From contig NZ_JARUJP010000007.1 of NCBI RefSeq assembly GCF_033659955.1, positions 62,001 through 126,000 of the forward strand: a DNA stretch of 64,000 bases, given 5' to 3'. Both the position numbers and the translations under genes were made by a program. The DNA comes from Clostridium_AM tanneri (GTDB taxonomy: Bacteria; Bacillota; Clostridia; Clostridiales; Clostridiaceae). Under the pieces are notes generated by a model. The model ran no database searches. It was not told the DNA's origin and saw nothing but the letters and a program-made list of their open reading frames with translations. Below are positions 1 to 9,500 of the stretch, piece after piece; position 1 is the first letter of the stretch, and the number at the start of each line of letters is the position of its first letter.

Positions 1-479
1 CACTGTTTGCTTTTAGTAACTCCTGGTCTATCTCCAGTTTTAGCTATGTTATTTTTAGCCATTTTATTTATAAATGTAGATTTTCCTACATTGGGTATAC
101 CTATAACCATAACTCTATCTGTTATATTTACAATACCCTTCTCTTTCATTCTTCCATGTTTTTCTTTTAAAAGATCGTTCATTAAAGGTCTTATACCTTT
201 TAATCCTTCTCCAGTTAAACAATTCACGCCTATTAATCTAATGTTATCTTTAGATAAATTTTTAATCCACTCTCTAGTAACCTTCTCTTCACTTAAGTCA
301 CTTTTGTTCAGCAGTATTATTCTTGGCTTGTTCCCACATATATCATCTACATCTGGATTTTTACTAGATCTTACAATTCTTGCATCTCTTATTTCTATTA
401 TAGCATCTACAAGTTTTAAATTTTCTTTTATTTCTCTCCTAGTTTTTGCCATATGTCCTGGAAACCAATTTATAGCCAT
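1..479 (-). CDS. rbgA: Ribosome biogenesis GTPase RbgA (YlqF), 3' end cut by window edge
   Basis: A circularly permuted GTPase that acts late in 50S subunit assembly. About 159 N-terminal residues are visible, starting MAINWFPGHMAKTRR, which is the typical RbgA opening. The permuted order is clear: the G4 motif NKSD comes first (about residue 58), and the P-loop GIPNVGKST follows (about residue 127). The reading frame runs off the low-coordinate edge, so the C-terminal domain is missing. The start is ATG at 477-479, preceded by AGAAAGGAT. It follows lepB on the same strand by about 20 bp, the usual rplS-lepB-rbgA order. Confidence 0.95.
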   Translation of the reverse strand, partial: MAINWFPGHMAKTRREIKENLKLVDAIIEIRDARIVRSSKNPDVDDICGNKPRIILLNKSDLSEEKVTREWIKNLSKDNIRLIGVNCLTGEGLKGIRPLMNDLLKEKHGRMKEKGIVNITDRVMVIGIPNVGKSTFINKMAKNNIAKTGDRPGVTKSKQ

Positions 480-498
480 ATTATCATATCCTTTCTAA

Positions 499-1056
499 TT
501 AGCTATTATTTGCGAAGACACTAAGGTCATTTATATCGTTAAAAGAAGTTAACTTTCCAAATCTGCTGAACGGATATATCCTAAGAGCAGCTCTGCCAAC
601 TACCATTTTGTAACTTACAAATCCAACATCGGAAAATCTACTATCTCTACTATTATTTCTATTATCGCCTAAAACAAAAACCGTATTTTCAGGCACAGTT
701 ACCTCATTAAAATCTCTCATATTAGCTTCAAGTATATAAGGCTCATCTTTTGGTACGTTGTTTATATATAATTTGTCTCCTTCGATTCTAACTTTGTCTC
801 CCCCTACTGCAACAACTCTTTTAATGAACTTTTCTTTTGGATTTGCAGGGTATTTAATTACTACTATATCTCCAGCCTTAGGAGCCCTAAAATAATAACT
901 AACCTTCTCTACAATCAACCTATCTTTATGACTTAAAGTAGGATCCATAGAGTGTCCATCCACACTTACAGTTTCAAAGACAAAGGTTATAATTAAAAAT
1001 GCCGCAATAATAGCTATAATCATCGATTTCCCTAACTCAATTAACTCTTTAAGCAA
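499..1056 (-). CDS. lepB: Signal peptidase I
   Basis: Membrane-bound serine protease that removes signal peptides from exported preproteins. The 185 residues hold one N-terminal membrane segment (about 12-28), the catalytic serine in GHSMDPT (Ser36), the general-base lysine in FIKRVVAVGGD (Lys79), and the conserved GDNRNNSRDSR box (130-140). The assigned start is TTG at 1054-1056, only 3 nt behind GGAGG. An alternative is ATG at 1021-1023 (Met12) behind TTAGGG, which would leave almost no cytoplasmic tail before the membrane helix. It lies downstream of rplS and upstream of rbgA. Confidence 0.93.
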   Translation of the reverse strand: MLKELIELGKSMIIAIIAAFLIITFVFETVSVDGHSMDPTLSHKDRLIVEKVSYYFRAPKAGDIVVIKYPANPKEKFIKRVVAVGGDKVRIEGDKLYINNVPKDEPYILEANMRDFNEVTVPENTVFVLGDNRNNSRDSRFSDVGFVSYKMVVGRAALRIYPFSRFGKLTSFNDINDLSVFANNS

Positions 1057-1079
1057 AATCCTCCACCACCTTAATATAC

Positions 1080-1103
1080 AAAAAAGGGACTTTATAAAGC
1101 CCC
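1080..1103 (-). terminator. Rho-independent terminator after rplS
   Basis: Read on the minus strand, the stem GGGGCTTTATAAAGTCCC is followed directly by TTTTTT. It lies between the rplS stop and the lepB start, so lepB-rbgA is probably expressed by partial readthrough or from its own promoter. Confidence 0.8.
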
Positions 1104-1113
1104 ATCTTTTGTA

Positions 1114-1458
1114 TTATATTAATTCTTTTACTTTTGCAGCTTTACCAACTCTATCTCTTAAGTAGAATAGCTTAGCTCTTCTTACCTTACCTCTTCTAAC
1201 TACTTCTATCTTTTCAATGCTAGGAGAGTTAACAGGGAATGTTCTTTCAACTCCAACGTTGTAAGCAACTCTTCTTACAGTGAAAGTTTCTCTTAAACCA
1301 CCGTTTTGTCTTTTTAAAACTATTCCTTCAAAAACCTGTACTCTTTCTCTGTTACCTTCTTTAATTCTTACGTGAACTTTTACAGTATCTCCTACATTAA
1401 ATACTGGTAAGTCATTTCTGATTTGTTCTGCTTCTATTTGTCTTATTATTTCTAACAT
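1114..1458 (-). CDS. rplS: 50S ribosomal protein L19
   Basis: Ribosomal protein L19, located at the 30S-50S interface. It has 114 residues, the usual length. The opening EIIRQIEAEQIRNDLPVFNVGDTVKVHV, the central RVQVFEGIVLKR and the C-terminal RRGKVRRAKLFYLRDRVGKAAK are family hallmarks. The start is ATG at 1456-1458 behind AGGAGG. It follows trmD, the common rimM-trmD-rplS order, but is separated from it by a structured leader of about 140 bp and so probably has its own control. Confidence 0.98.
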   Translation of the reverse strand: MLEIIRQIEAEQIRNDLPVFNVGDTVKVHVRIKEGNRERVQVFEGIVLKRQNGGLRETFTVRRVAYNVGVERTFPVNSPSIEKIEVVRRGKVRRAKLFYLRDRVGKAAKVKELI

Positions 1459-1481
1459 TGTGCATTACCTCCTAAAAATTA

Positions 1482-1536
1482 TTCGACGCTCATGCCCAGC
1501 ATAATTGCAGACAGCGGAACGCCTGTGTAGCACGAA
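1482..1536 (-). ncRNA. Candidate L19 ribosomal-protein leader RNA
   Basis: The 5' UTR of rplS can fold into a compact multi-helix element. A closing helix pairs 1529-1536 with 1482-1490 (UUCGUGCU against AGCGUCGAA, one bulged U). Inside are a hairpin at 1511-1526 (ACAG-G-CG, loop UUC, CGCUGU) and a small hairpin GCA-AUUA-UGC at 1499-1508. The element ends about 15 nt before the AGGAGG. An L19 leader family that autoregulates rplS is known in Firmicutes, and position and shape fit it. Assignment to that family is inference because no covariance model was run. Confidence 0.6.
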
Positions 1537-1599
1537 GAATATTCTATCATACATACATATATATTTCAATATTAAATTTAATTTTTTCCTGTAAATCCT

Positions 1600-2325
1600 T
1601 TAATAATCCTTAAATTTATCACTATTCAACAATTTTCTATCTTCTTTAGAAAATTCTAGTTTAGCAAATAAATCTGGTCTTCTATCTTTGGTTAATTTTA
1701 AGGATTGAAGTCTTCTCCATTTTCTTATATTTTCATGATGGCCGGAGGTTAAAATCTCCGGAACTCTCTTTCCCTCGAAATCCTCAGGCCTAGTATATTG
1801 AGGATATTCCAGGACTCCATTATAAAAAGATTCTTCTGTATAGCTTTCACTGCTTGAGAGGACTCCTGGCACCATCCTGCATATACTATCTACTATAGGT
1901 ATGCAAGCCATTTCTCCTCCTGTAAGAACAAAGTCTCCTAGTGATATCTCCATGTCAATGTAGGAATATACTCTTTCATCTATCCCTTCATAATGACCAC
2001 ATAGGAAAATTAATTCTGATTCCTCTGAAAGTTCTCTTGCCATATTTTGATTAAAAGTCTTTCCTCTAGGCCCTAAAAAAATCACCTTACCCTTATTGTT
2101 TTTTTTAACAGTTCTTATACAGTCTACTATAGGCTGAGGTGCCATTACCATTCCTGCACCTCCACCGTAAGGATAATCATCAACCTTTTTATGTTTATTT
2201 AATGTATAGTCACGAATATTAAAGGTATTTACCTCTATAATAGATTTTTCTTGAGCTTTCCCTATTATGCTTTGGTCAAATATCTTAAACATATCTGGAA
2301 AGAGTGTTAGTATATCAATTTTCAT
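1600..2325 (-). CDS. trmD: tRNA (guanine-37-N1)-methyltransferase TrmD
   Basis: SPOUT-class enzyme that methylates G37 of tRNA using S-adenosylmethionine and prevents +1 frameshifting. The knot motifs are visible: GPRGKTFNQ, LCGHYEGIDERV and SLGDFVLTGGE, followed by the C-terminal HHENIRKWRR segment. I place the start at ATG 2323-2325 (MKIDILTLFPDMF, 241 aa), 2 nt after the rimM stop and behind GGCAGG. The upstream in-frame ATG at 2338-2340 would add five residues and overlap rimM. It is co-transcribed with rimM. Confidence 0.97.
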   Translation of the reverse strand: MKIDILTLFPDMFKIFDQSIIGKAQEKSIIEVNTFNIRDYTLNKHKKVDDYPYGGGAGMVMAPQPIVDCIRTVKKNNKGKVIFLGPRGKTFNQNMARELSEESELIFLCGHYEGIDERVYSYIDMEISLGDFVLTGGEMACIPIVDSICRMVPGVLSSSESYTEESFYNGVLEYPQYTRPEDFEGKRVPEILTSGHHENIRKWRRLQSLKLTKDRRPDLFAKLEFSKEDRKLLNSDKFKDY

Positions 2326-2327
2326 CC

Positions 2328-2819
2328 CTATGCCTGCCATACTTCCACCGGCTTTATAACTATTCTTCTATCTTCAATATCCATGCTAATTATAATGTCT
2401 TTTAAGGCTGGAATCAAAAGTTCCTTTGGTTCTTTAATCCAGTACACATCATTACTATGAGTCTTGATCACGTCATAAACCTTTCCAAGAACTGTATCAT
2501 TTTCATCTACTACTTCACAACCTATTATATCTGCAACAAAATAGCTCCCTTCTGGAAGTTTAACCGCATCTTCTCTAGAAACCTCCAGATACTTTTGTTT
2601 ATATTTAACTGCATCATCCATAGAGTCTATTCCCTCTATTTTTAGTATAACTTTATCTGCTTGTAGTTTACACCATACTACATCCTTTTCTACTCCATCT
2701 ATGTAAACCTTCTTAAGCTTTCTAAATCTTTTTATGTCATCTGTCAAAGGATATACTTTAAGCTCCCCTTTAATTCCATGAGTGTTTATTATCTGACCAA
2801 CAGCCAAAAACTGCTTCAT
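2328..2819 (-). CDS. rimM: 16S rRNA processing/maturation factor RimM
   Basis: Assembly factor for the 30S head that binds S19. Its 163 residues show the N-terminal RimM barrel (VGQIINTHGIKGELKV) and a C-terminal PRC-barrel half (SYFVADIIGCEVVDE, then LLIPALKDII). The ATG is preceded by AGGAGGAAATATCCT. It begins a short unit that continues into trmD; the upstream khpA is closed off by a strong terminator. Confidence 0.96.
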   Translation of the reverse strand: MKQFLAVGQIINTHGIKGELKVYPLTDDIKRFRKLKKVYIDGVEKDVVWCKLQADKVILKIEGIDSMDDAVKYKQKYLEVSREDAVKLPEGSYFVADIIGCEVVDENDTVLGKVYDVIKTHSNDVYWIKEPKELLIPALKDIIISMDIEDRRIVIKPVEVWQA

Positions 2820-2933
2820 AGGATATTTCCTCCTGATTACATATTTTCTCTTTATCTATATTTACCCTTATTATATTATTAATTCTTTAAACTAAAATTT
2901 ATTTTCAACAAACTTACTATCGATTATTTTTTT

Positions 2934-2966
2934 GTAAAATAAAAGAGTTAGGTGCACCTAACTCTT
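2934..2966 (-). terminator. Terminator overlapping the khpA stop codon
   Basis: A perfect 24-bp palindrome at 2943-2966 (AAGAGTTAGGTG and its complement) is followed on the minus strand by TTTTATTTTA. Its 5' base overlaps the khpA stop codon at 2965-2967. It ends the ylxM-ffh-rpsP-khpA unit. Confidence 0.85.
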
Positions 2967-3192
2967 ATATTATTTCAACAACAACTCTCTTATTTTCTTT
3001 TATAGCTGCTGCCTTTACAACAGTTCTTATAGCTTTAGCTATTCTTCCCTGTTTTCCTATTACTTTTCCCATATCTTCTGGTGCAACTTTTAGTTCAAGA
3101 ATTATAGATTGCTCTCCAGCAATTTCATTAACTTGAACCATGTCTGGGTTATCAACTAGTGACTTAGCTATAATTTCAACTAATTCTTTCAT
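2965..3192 (-). CDS. khpA: KH-domain RNA-binding protein KhpA (YlqC)
   Basis: Small single-KH RNA-binding protein of 75 residues with the signature VIGKQGRIAKAIRTVV at about 44-59, where GKQG is the GxxG loop. In Firmicutes KhpA pairs with KhpB/Jag and affects cell elongation and division through RNA binding. It sits directly behind rpsP (18 bp gap), its usual position between rpsP and rimM. Confidence 0.93.
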   Translation of the reverse strand: MKELVEIIAKSLVDNPDMVQVNEIAGEQSIILELKVAPEDMGKVIGKQGRIAKAIRTVVKAAAIKENKRVVVEII

Positions 3193-3210
3193 TTATTATA
3201 CCCCCAGTGA

Positions 3211-3453
3211 CTACTTTAATCCAGCTCTTGATAAAAGCTTCTTAACGATGTCTGTTGGTTGAGCACCATTTTGTAACCATGTATTAACTTTTTCTTCATC
3301 AAACTTAATAGTAGCTGGTTCAGTTAATGGGTTATAGTAACCTATTTCTTCTACAAATCTACCATCTCTTGGTGATCTTGAATCTGCTACAACTATTCTG
3401 TAGAAAGGAGCTTTCTTAGCACCCATTCTTCTTAATCTCATTTTTACTGCCAT
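3211..3453 (-). CDS. rpsP: 30S ribosomal protein S16
   Basis: Ribosomal protein S16, 80 residues, with the typical MAVKMRLRRMGAKKAPFYRIVVADSR start. The start is ATG at 3451-3453, 8 nt behind AGGAGG. The in-frame GTG 9 nt further upstream overlaps the ribosome binding site and cannot be the start. It lies between ffh and khpA, the usual Firmicute order. Confidence 0.97.
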   Translation of the reverse strand: MAVKMRLRRMGAKKAPFYRIVVADSRSPRDGRFVEEIGYYNPLTEPATIKFDEEKVNTWLQNGAQPTDIVKKLLSRAGLK

Positions 3454-3527
3454 CTGTTTCACCTCCTTTTAATAGTAAAACACTTTTTATCTTATGTTAA
3501 TTACTTATTTAGCTTTATATTAAACCT

Positions 3528-4880
3528 TTAAAAAGGTAATTTACCAAAGAGTCCTTTTTTATTAAATCCCTTCTGCATTCCCTTCATCTGCTTCATCATC
3601 TTTTTCATATTCTCAAAGTCCTTCAGAAGCTTATTAACCTGTTGAACTGTAGTTCCTGAACCTTGGGCAATTCTTTTCTTTCTTGAAGGTGAACTACTTA
3701 TAAGAGAGGGATTCCTTCTTTCTTTTATAGTCATAGAATTAATTATTGCCTCAATTTTAGCTAACTCTTTCTCACTAGAACTTAAGTCTACTCCTTGGAG
3801 TTCCTTCATATTAGCCCCAGGCATCATCTCTATTAGCTTATTAAGAGGTCCTAATTTCTTCATTTGCTGCATTGATGCTAAAAAATCCTCAAGATTAAAT
3901 TCTTGACTGAGCATTCTACTTCCGATTTTTTTAGCTTCGTCTTCATCTATACTTTGCTGAGCCTTTTCTATTAGTGAAAGCACATCCCCCATACCTAATA
4001 TCCTTGAGGACATTCTATCTGGGTGAAACACTTCAAAGTCACTCATTTTTTCGCCTATACCTATAAACTTTATAGGCTTACCAGTCATTGCTCTTATAGA
4101 AAGTGCTGCTCCGCCCCTTGTGTCACCATCAAGCTTTGTAAGTATTACACCGCTTATATCAAGTTGATCATTAAAGCTATTTGCAACATTAACTGCATCC
4201 TGACCAGTCATTGAATCTACTACCAGTAATATTTCGTCTGGCTTAACACTGTCTTTAACATCCTTTAGTTCATTCATTAATTCTTCATCTATATGAAGTC
4301 TACCAGCAGTATCAACTATTACTACATTTAAACCATTGTTTTTAGCATATTCTACTGCACCCTTAGATATATCTACTGGAGATACTTTATCTCCCATGGT
4401 AAATACCGGTACATCTATTTGTTTCCCAACTACTTGAAGCTGTTTTATAGCGGCTGGTCTATATATATCACAGGCTGCAAGTAAAGGTTTCTTGTTCTTC
4501 TTTCTAAGTTGAAGAGCAAGCTTTCCTGCCATAGTTGTTTTTCCTGCACCCTGCAACCCTACTAACATTATAATAGTTATTCCGCTAGAAGAGTACTGAA
4601 TAGTGCTTTCGTTACTTCCCATTAGGCTAGTAAGTTCTTCATTTACTATCTTTATAACATGCTGTCCTGGAGTTAAACTTTGAAGAACTTCTTCTCCAAG
4701 ACATTTTTCGCTGACAGTCTTAATGAAGTCTTTTACTACCTTATAGTTAACATCTGCTTCTAAAAGCGCAAGTTTTACTTCTCTCATAGCATCTTTAATA
4801 TCTTTCTCAGAAAGTTTACCCTTACCTCTGAGCTTTTTTAAGGTTTCTTGAAGCTTAGAAGCTAATCCTTCAAAAGCCAT
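3528..4880 (-). CDS. ffh: Signal recognition particle protein Ffh (SRP54)
   Basis: GTPase subunit of SRP that binds signal peptides of nascent chains and 4.5S/scRNA and docks with FtsY. Its 450 residues contain an N-terminal helical bundle (MAFEGLASKLQETL), a G domain with P-loop GLQGAGKTT (about 108-116), DTAGRLH and TKLDGDTRGG, and a methionine-rich M domain ending in MKKMMKQMKGMQKGF. The start is ATG at 4878-4880 behind AGGAGG; the upstream extension overlaps ylxM and is rejected. The SRP receptor gene ftsY is 0.6 kb upstream. Confidence 0.98.
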   Translation of the reverse strand: MAFEGLASKLQETLKKLRGKGKLSEKDIKDAMREVKLALLEADVNYKVVKDFIKTVSEKCLGEEVLQSLTPGQHVIKIVNEELTSLMGSNESTIQYSSSGITIIMLVGLQGAGKTTMAGKLALQLRKKNKKPLLAACDIYRPAAIKQLQVVGKQIDVPVFTMGDKVSPVDISKGAVEYAKNNGLNVVIVDTAGRLHIDEELMNELKDVKDSVKPDEILLVVDSMTGQDAVNVANSFNDQLDISGVILTKLDGDTRGGAALSIRAMTGKPIKFIGIGEKMSDFEVFHPDRMSSRILGMGDVLSLIEKAQQSIDEDEAKKIGSRMLSQEFNLEDFLASMQQMKKLGPLNKLIEMMPGANMKELQGVDLSSSEKELAKIEAIINSMTIKERRNPSLISSSPSRKKRIAQGSGTTVQQVNKLLKDFENMKKMMKQMKGMQKGFNKKGLFGKLPF

Positions 4881-4890
4881 GTTATTCCTC

Positions 4891-5232
4891 CTAAATACTA
4901 TCACTTATGTATTTTTTTAGTTCACTCAATATTTTTATATTATCATCATCTTGAATACTTAACAAATCTATCTTCTTTAAAATATCTTTTTTTATTTCCT
5001 CTATTCTTATCTTAGCTTCCATTAGATGAAGCTTTTCTTCGTACTGTATCATGAGCTTATTACATCTTTTTATAATATCGTGTACCGCCTGTCTACTGGT
5101 ACTTGTAATCTCTGATATTTCCGATAGCGATAAGTCGTCATTATAATAGAGATTCATAATATCTCTTTGTTTTTCTGTTAACAACTCACCATAAAGATCT
5201 AAAAGTACTGAAAGCTTAATTCTTTCTTCCAT
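4891..5232 (-). CDS. ylxM: YlxM-type helix-turn-helix protein
   Basis: DNA-binding-like protein of 113 residues next to ffh in most Firmicutes. The N-terminal half resembles sigma-70 region 4: LLTEKQRDIMNLYYNDDLSLSEISEITSTSRQAVHDIIKR (roughly 17-56), a clear helix-turn-helix. The C-terminal half is a charged helix. In streptococci YlxM is reported to influence SRP GTPase function, but its role elsewhere is unsettled. The stop lies 10 bp before the ffh start, so the two are co-expressed. Confidence 0.93.
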   Translation of the reverse strand: MEERIKLSVLLDLYGELLTEKQRDIMNLYYNDDLSLSEISEITSTSRQAVHDIIKRCNKLMIQYEEKLHLMEAKIRIEEIKKDILKKIDLLSIQDDDNIKILSELKKYISDSI

Positions 5233-5425
5233 GAGATACTCTGTAACCTTAAAGTTACATTTCCACTCCCTTAACTTTTTTAAATCAACTATGCATCAAA
5301 GGACACATAATTTACTCAACGAAATATATAATATCAAAGATTAAAAGGGCTGTCAAGTATTTTTACTTAACACATAAAATTATTTTTTTACTACTGATAT
5401 CCACTAACAACTATGCAGTTTAGCA

Positions 5426-5450
5426 GGCTTAGATTAAGATAACCTAAGCC
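5426..5450 (-). terminator. Weak hairpin after ftsY
   Basis: GGCTTAG and CTAAGCC arms separated by 11 nt, 23 bp beyond the ftsY stop. No U-tract follows on the minus strand, so termination here is uncertain. Confidence 0.4.
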
Positions 5451-5472
5451 CCTTAAAAATCCAACTGATTTC

Positions 5473-6384
5473 CTAAAATAACGCTTCTGCAAATTCTCTA
5501 GGGTTAAATTCTTGTAGATCCTCAATTCCTTCCCCTACGCCTATCAACTTAACAGGTATATTGAGACTATGCTTTATAGAAATTACTATTCCACCCTTTG
5601 CTGTTCCATCTAATTTTGTAAGAATTATTCCATCAATAGGGCACACTTCCATAAACTGCTTAGCCTGTTGAACTGCATTTTGACCTGTAGTGGCATCTAA
5701 TACTAGCAAAGTTTCCCTATGAGCCTCACTAAACTCTCTATCAATGACTCTATTTATTTTCCCTAGCTCATCCATCAAATTTTTCTTGTTGTGAAGTCTT
5801 CCTGCAGTGTCACATATAAGTATATCTGTTTTTCTAGCTTTTGCAGCTTGAACAGCATCAAAAACAACTGCCGCTGGGTCAGAACCTTCCTGATTTCTTA
5901 TAATATCTACTCCAGCTCTATTGCTCCACACCTCAAGCTGGTCAATTGCCGCTGCTCTAAAAGTGTCTGCTGCTGCCATTAGAACCTTATAGCCTTCATC
6001 TTTTAGCTTTGATGATATTTTTCCTATGGATGTAGTTTTACCCACTCCATTTACACCTATGACCAATACCACTTCTGGAGTAGTTTTGGGCTTTATAGTA
6101 CCTTGCTCTTCTCCTAATATTTCTATAATAACTTCTTTAAGGTAATCTCTAACCAAAGCTGGATCCTTTACTTTATTTTCTCTTATCTTTACTTTAAGTT
6201 TATCTATAATTTCCAGTGTAGTTTCAACACCTATATCAGCAGTAATTAATATCTCTTCTAGCTCTTCGTATAAGTCATCATCTATTGTTATAGCTCCACT
6301 TAATACATCTGCTATTTTTTCTGTTAGATTATTCTTAGTTTTAGTTAATCCTTCTTTTAGTTTATTAAAAAATCCACCAAACAT
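5473..6384 (-). CDS. ftsY: SRP receptor FtsY
   Basis: Membrane-associated GTPase that receives SRP-ribosome complexes. It has 303 residues: a short amphipathic N terminus (MFGGFFNKLKEGL) without the long acidic domain of enterobacteria, an N domain, and a G domain with GVNGVGKTTSIGK, DTAGRLHNKKNLMDEL and TKLDGTAKGG. The start is ATG at 6382-6384, 7 nt after GGAGG; the in-frame upstream start is not supported by a ribosome binding site. It lies downstream of smc, as in B. subtilis. Confidence 0.97.
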   Translation of the reverse strand: MFGGFFNKLKEGLTKTKNNLTEKIADVLSGAITIDDDLYEELEEILITADIGVETTLEIIDKLKVKIRENKVKDPALVRDYLKEVIIEILGEEQGTIKPKTTPEVVLVIGVNGVGKTTSIGKISSKLKDEGYKVLMAAADTFRAAAIDQLEVWSNRAGVDIIRNQEGSDPAAVVFDAVQAAKARKTDILICDTAGRLHNKKNLMDELGKINRVIDREFSEAHRETLLVLDATTGQNAVQQAKQFMEVCPIDGIILTKLDGTAKGGIVISIKHSLNIPVKLIGVGEGIEDLQEFNPREFAEALF

Positions 6385-6548
6385 ATGTATACCTCCAATA
6401 TTTAACTGCAATTAGATAACTAAGAATTAAAAATAAAAGTTTTCTTTTTAATCTCCAATTACTAATTCTCTGTTTTTCTCTAGTCCATATATATTATATA
6501 GTTAATACTGTCAATTATTAGACTTTCAGTTATTATAGGTTTATATCT

Positions 6549-9500
6549 CTAAGAAGCTTCTCTGCTTAAATCCACAGAAACTATCTTAGATATACCCTTT
6601 TCCTCCATGGTAACCCCATATAATATATCACTGGCTTCCATAGTTCCTTTTCTATGAGTTATCACGATAAATTGTATATTCTCTGAAAATTTCTTTAAAA
6701 ACTCTGCATATTTAACTACATTTGCATCATCTAGAGCGGCTTCTATCTCATCTAGTATGCAGAAAGGCGTAGGCTTCATCTTTAGAATTGCAAAAAGCAA
6801 TGCAATGGCAGAAAGTCCTTTTTCTCCACCGGACATCAAGTTAATGTTTTGAAGTTTCTTTCCTGGAGGTTGCACTGTTATATCTATGTTTCCTGTAAGT
6901 TCGTCTCCTTCAGATAAAATCAAGTCTGCACTTCCTCCTTTAAATAATTCTTTAAAGGTTTCATCAAAGTTTTTTCTTAACTTGTTAAAGTTTTCATTAA
7001 ATACTATTTTCATTTTATCTGTCATTTCATTTATTAAGCTTAAAAGCTCTTCCTTAGCATTTATTAAGTCTTCTCTTTGAGTGGTCATAAAACCTACCTT
7101 TTCTATAAGTTCTTTAAATTCCTCAATAGCTCCTAGATTTACTACACCTAAAGCAGATATGCTATTTTTCAAACTTAAAATATCTTTTTTATAAGTATCG
7201 ATATTTTCTATCTCTCTTTTATGCTCTAAAGCTTCAGCATAGGTGATTTCTAACTCATCGTTTAACTTTGAATATAAAGACTCTTTTTCAGAAGTATGTT
7301 TTGCTAAAGCAAGTTGAGTTTTATGTAATTCCTCTTCTTTTTTATTAATTAATAATTGTAAGTCTTCTACCCTTTTACTATGTATACTAACCTTTTCTTT
7401 TATCTTTATTATCTCTATATCCTGATTCTTAATTATTTCTTCTAACTTCAGAATATAGGTTTCTATATTCTCTACTTCCCCATTATTTATAATAATTTGT
7501 TTACTATATTCCTCTATACTTCTATCTGACTTCTTATTCTCATCTGCTATTTTCCTTTGCTTTAGCTTTAAGTCATTAATGTCGCCTTTAATTTTCTCCA
7601 ATACAGAAGTTTTGTTTATTACGTTTTCATCTATTTGAGCCTTCTTAATCTTATAATGAGTAAGTGTCTCTTTTCCATCAATAATTGTATCACTTTTTTC
7701 TTTTAATTCTTGCTCTAGGTTAATAATTAATTCATCATTACCACTCTGATTTTTCTTAATCTCCTCTAATTCTTTTTCTTTTATAGATAACTCTTTTACG
7801 CTTTCTTTTAGTTTATCACTTAACAGCTCTATTTCCTTATTTGAAACCAGCAAACTCTCCTTTAGTTTTCCACTTTCTGTATCAATGGCGTTTATTTTTC
7901 CTTTTACCTTAGTTGTTTCTATGTTTTGAAAATAAACTTCATCTTTTAAATTTAAATTTTCTTCATCTAACAATTTGATATCCTTTGCAAGCTTTTGTCC
8001 ACTGGATGTCACTCTAATTAAACTTTCTTCCGTTTCTTTTAATTTTAATTTTATATCCTCTATTTCTCTCTTTCTTCCAATAATATTGGTACTTCTATGT
8101 TGAAGACTCCCTCCTGTAAGTGAACCACCAGGATTTACTACCTCACCAGATAAAGTAACAATCTTAAAGCTATAATTGCTTTTTTTTGCTATTTTAAGAG
8201 CACTATCCATATCATTACAAATAATAGTTCTACCTAATATGTATTCAACAGCATTAGTAAACCTCTCTTCGTATCCTATTAATGTGCTAGCAACACCTAT
8301 GTATCCTTCTATTTTTTTCAGTTCCATTTCTCCTGAAACTTTTTTTCCTTTAACTATTGTAAGAGGTAAAAAAGTAGCTCTACCAATATTATTACTTTTT
8401 AAATATTTAATAAGTACTTTAGCTACATCCTCATCCTTAGTTATGACATCAGATATAGCCCCTCCCAATGCTATTTCAATTGCAGTTTCAAATTTCTTTT
8501 CCACCTTAATTATTTCACCTAAAACAAAACAACTGTTTTTGTCCACAGAAGCCTTCCCCTTAATTACATCTCCCATTAGGACTTTTACCGCTCTATTATA
8601 GCCTTCATATTGTTTATCAAGGTTAACTAGCATATTATGGTTTGCCTCTAATTTGCTGTGAAGATTATTTAAAGCCTTAATCTCTTTTTCTCTCTCAGAT
8701 AGAGCAACATTTAATCTATTAATTTGCTGTTTATTGCTTTTGATTCTACTTTCAAATTCAGTAATCTTTCCTGATATTTCCTCTATCTGCTTTGTAAGTA
8801 TTTCTTTAGTACTAGAATTAATTTTTATTGAATGCAAATAGCTTTCACAGGAATTTCTTATACTACTTATTTTATCTTTAATTGTTTCTATATCATTATT
8901 TAAAATAGCAATATTATTTTTTAGATTTGACGCAATACTTAAATATTCTATTTGATCATCCTTTAGTTTCTTTATCAAGTTACTTTTATCTAAAATGGAA
9001 GCTTCCATTGATTCTATTTTAGTTACCAATTCATTTATTTGTTTATCAACTTCAGTTTGCTTAGCTTTTAAGCTTGAGATTTCTTCAACCTGTAAAGCCT
9101 CATCAGATAAAAAGATATCTGTTTTACTCTCAACTTCTTTTAACTCTATTAAATTCTTTTCTATTATATTATTAAGGTTTGCTAATCTTTCATTTAAAAG
9201 CTTAGTTTCAGACTCTATGGCTTGCTTTCTAGATTTGCTATCATAATATTCTTTCCTATTATTAGTGTTCTTAGCATTCAGATCTTCTATTTCCTCACTC
9301 CAGTTTCGAATATCATCTTTGAGTTTTAAAAGACTGCTATTTAATTCATCGGCATTTAAATTCATTCCTCTGATTGATACTTCAATTTCTTCTATTTTTT
9401 TCTGGAGTTTTTCGATAGAATGAATAATTATATTTACTTCTTTATTCTTGAGTTCCTCTGACATTTTTATAAAACGCTTAGCTTTTTCATTCTCAATACG

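Noticed and set aside
7..498. 163-codon plus-strand frame at the window start
   Set aside because: It is antisense to rbgA, whose minus-strand frame shows all the expected GTPase motifs.
6420..6470. AT-rich stretch with AGAATTAAAAA and TTTTTAATCT, a possible repeat element
   Set aside because: Pairing is imperfect and low-complexity; too weak to call as an element without a genome-wide comparison.
8176..8601. 141-codon plus-strand frame inside smc
   Set aside because: Antisense to the SMC hinge, no ribosome binding site and no recognisable domain.
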